The notes under the pieces are model-generated. The model did not search any database, was not told the DNA's origin, and saw only the letters and a program-made list of their open reading frames with translations. Positions 63,080-64,000 of a stretch of 64,000 nt of DNA are shown here, one piece after another (position 1 is the first letter of the stretch; each line of letters opens with the position of its first letter). Origin of the DNA: Fundidesulfovibrio putealis DSM 16056 (lineage in GTDB: Bacteria > Desulfobacterota > Desulfovibrionia > Desulfovibrionales > Desulfovibrionaceae). The translations under genes and the position numbers were made by a program. The stretch is taken from positions 372,001 to 436,000 of the forward strand of contig NZ_AUBQ01000004.1 of NCBI RefSeq assembly GCF_000429325.1, read 5' to 3'.

Positions 63080-64000
63080 ATGCCCGGCCTGTACATCGGT
63101 TCCACCGCGCCCTTCTCCGGCAAGAACACCCTCTGCCTGGGACTTGGCATGCACCTGCGCAAGGAAGGCCTCTCCGTAGGCTATTTCAAACCCGTGGGGG
63201 CGCAGGCGGCCAGGATCGGAAACGATTGGGGCGATCTGGACGCAGCCGCCATCAGCCAGGCGCTGGGGCAGAAGCTGGCCCCCAATGTGGCCACACCAGT
63301 GCTGGTCACCCAGGATTTCATGCACAAGGTCTTCGCCCAGGGTCCCTGCCAGGACCGCACCGCCGACATCATCAGCGCGTACAAGAAGGTGTCCAAGGGC
63401 AAGGACGTCACCCTGGTGGGCGGCTCCGGCAGCTTCCTGCACTCGGGCCTGTACGCCTGCCTGGACGGCGTCACAGTCTCCAAGGCGCTGGACGTCCAGG
63501 TGGTCATCGTGGACCGCTGCACCCACGAGATGAACTACGACGCCCTGCTGGCCATCAAGGACCAGATGGGCGAGAAGATGCTCGGCTGCGTGCTCTCCGA
63601 CGTTCCCGGCCATTACCAGGAAGAGGTCAACAACGTGCTGGCCCCGTTCCTGGCCCGTCGCGGCGTGAAAGTCCTGGGCGTTCTGCCTCATGACCGCCTG
63701 CTGGGTTCGGTGTCCGTGAACGTCCTGGCCGAACGCCTGGGCGGCAAGCTCATCTCCAGCGCCCACCGAGGCGACGTGGTGGCGGAGTCGTTCCTCATCG
63801 GCACCATGCAGGTGGAGAACTTCCTCACGCACTTCCGCAAGTACCCCAAGGCAGCCGTCATCCTCGGCGGCGACAGGTCGGATTTGCAACTGGTGGCCAT
63901 CGAGGGCCGCTGCGCCTGCCTGATCCTGACCGGCAACCTCTACCCCAACGACATCATCCTGGCGCGCGCCGAGAACGCCGAGGTGCCCATCATGGTGGTG
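63080..64000 (+). CDS. BioD-like/DRTGG phosphotransacetylase-associated protein (3' end beyond window)
   Basis: This gene is cut by the window end after 307 codons. The N-terminal P-loop-like YIGSTAPFSGKNTLCLGLGM and the AAA_26 (BioD-like) fold occupy residues 1-200 (VVIVDRCTHEMNYD). A DRTGG-type domain follows (VLGVLPHDRLLGSVSVN, then GRCACLILTGNLYPND). In other genomes this arrangement is the N-terminal half of phosphotransacetylase-like proteins, or a stand-alone regulator; the missing 3' end decides. AAGGAG lies ahead of the ATG at 63080. It follows the acyl-CoA synthetase by 17 bases. Confidence 0.78.
   Translation, partial: MPGLYIGSTAPFSGKNTLCLGLGMHLRKEGLSVGYFKPVGAQAARIGNDWGDLDAAAISQALGQKLAPNVATPVLVTQDFMHKVFAQGPCQDRTADIISAYKKVSKGKDVTLVGGSGSFLHSGLYACLDGVTVSKALDVQVVIVDRCTHEMNYDALLAIKDQMGEKMLGCVLSDVPGHYQEEVNNVLAPFLARRGVKVLGVLPHDRLLGSVSVNVLAERLGGKLISSAHRGDVVAESFLIGTMQVENFLTHFRKYPKAAVILGGDRSDLQLVAIEGRCACLILTGNLYPNDIILARAENAEVPIMVV

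Overview
The window looks like a chromosomal stretch of a high-GC sulfate-reducing bacterium of the Desulfovibrionales type. This is inferred from dsrC, a selenocysteine tRNA, the paaK/ACT pair, the ADP-forming acyl-CoA synthetase followed by a BioD-like phosphotransacetylase N-domain, and a cyclic-di-AMP gene set in a Gram-negative genome. No prophage, insertion sequence, rRNA operon or CRISPR array was seen. Most of the window is core metabolism and housekeeping, and gene density is high on both strands.

Layout. 1-5.7 kb: a yggT/divIVA/yggU cluster, a HAD phosphatase, two uncharacterised proteins, tatA, pgsA and an AmiC-like amidase whose usual catalytic Glu is a Gln. 5.7-7.6 kb: gpmI and rsfS. 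7.8-9.5 kb: a phenylacetate-CoA ligase and a double-ACT protein. 9.8-12.1 kb: a glycine-zipper lipoprotein, a secreted protein, an HPPD-like VOC dioxygenase and a membrane protein. 12.1-22.1 kb (minus strand): ftsH, folP, cdaA, cdaR, glmM, galU, priA. 22.25 kb: selC (tRNA-Sec), abutting the argH stop codon. 22.3-26.2 kb: argF-argG-argH. 26.3-30.4 kb: phoH, a 7TM-HD (PgpH-type) phosphodiesterase and ybeY. 30.4-34.0 kb: an MCP with a cytoplasmic C-terminal sensor, an NFACT/RqcH protein and a DksA-type protein. 34.5-34.8 kb: tRNA-Gly, tRNA-Cys, tRNA-Gly. 34.9-38.0 kb: a methyltransferase, a YcaO-TPR protein and dsrC. 38.1-40.8 kb: a 906-residue zinc-knuckle/TPR/membrane protein. 41.1-48.1 kb: a P-type ATPase, a UPF0280 protein, a Kef-type antiporter and a radical SAM/SPASM protein. 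48.3-52.0 kb: a TetR-HlyD-ABC-permease efflux operon with a palindromic operator. 52.1-57.2 kb: a tautomerase, a coiled-coil protein, rlmI and mlaE-mlaD-mlaC-mlaA without mlaF. 57.4-60.6 kb: a four-CBS/PAS/GGDEF protein and three small proteins. 60.9-64 kb: an ADP-forming acyl-CoA synthetase and the start of a phosphotransacetylase-like gene, cut by the window end.

How the genes connect. CdaA, its regulator CdaR and GlmM, plus a PgpH-like hydrolase, form a make-and-break set for cyclic di-AMP. A Kef-type antiporter with a TrkA-C domain is a plausible target in the same window. A methyltransferase and a YcaO enzyme sit directly upstream of dsrC, so a peptide-modifying pair lies beside the sulfur-carrier protein. 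A family of dispersed intergenic hairpins with conserved flanks and compensatory stem changes recurs at seven places next to gene ends; it is the most striking non-coding pattern. The candidates for something undescribed are the YcaO/methyltransferase/dsrC neighbourhood, the hairpin family, the zinc-knuckle TPR protein, and the MCP with an inverted sensor arrangement.
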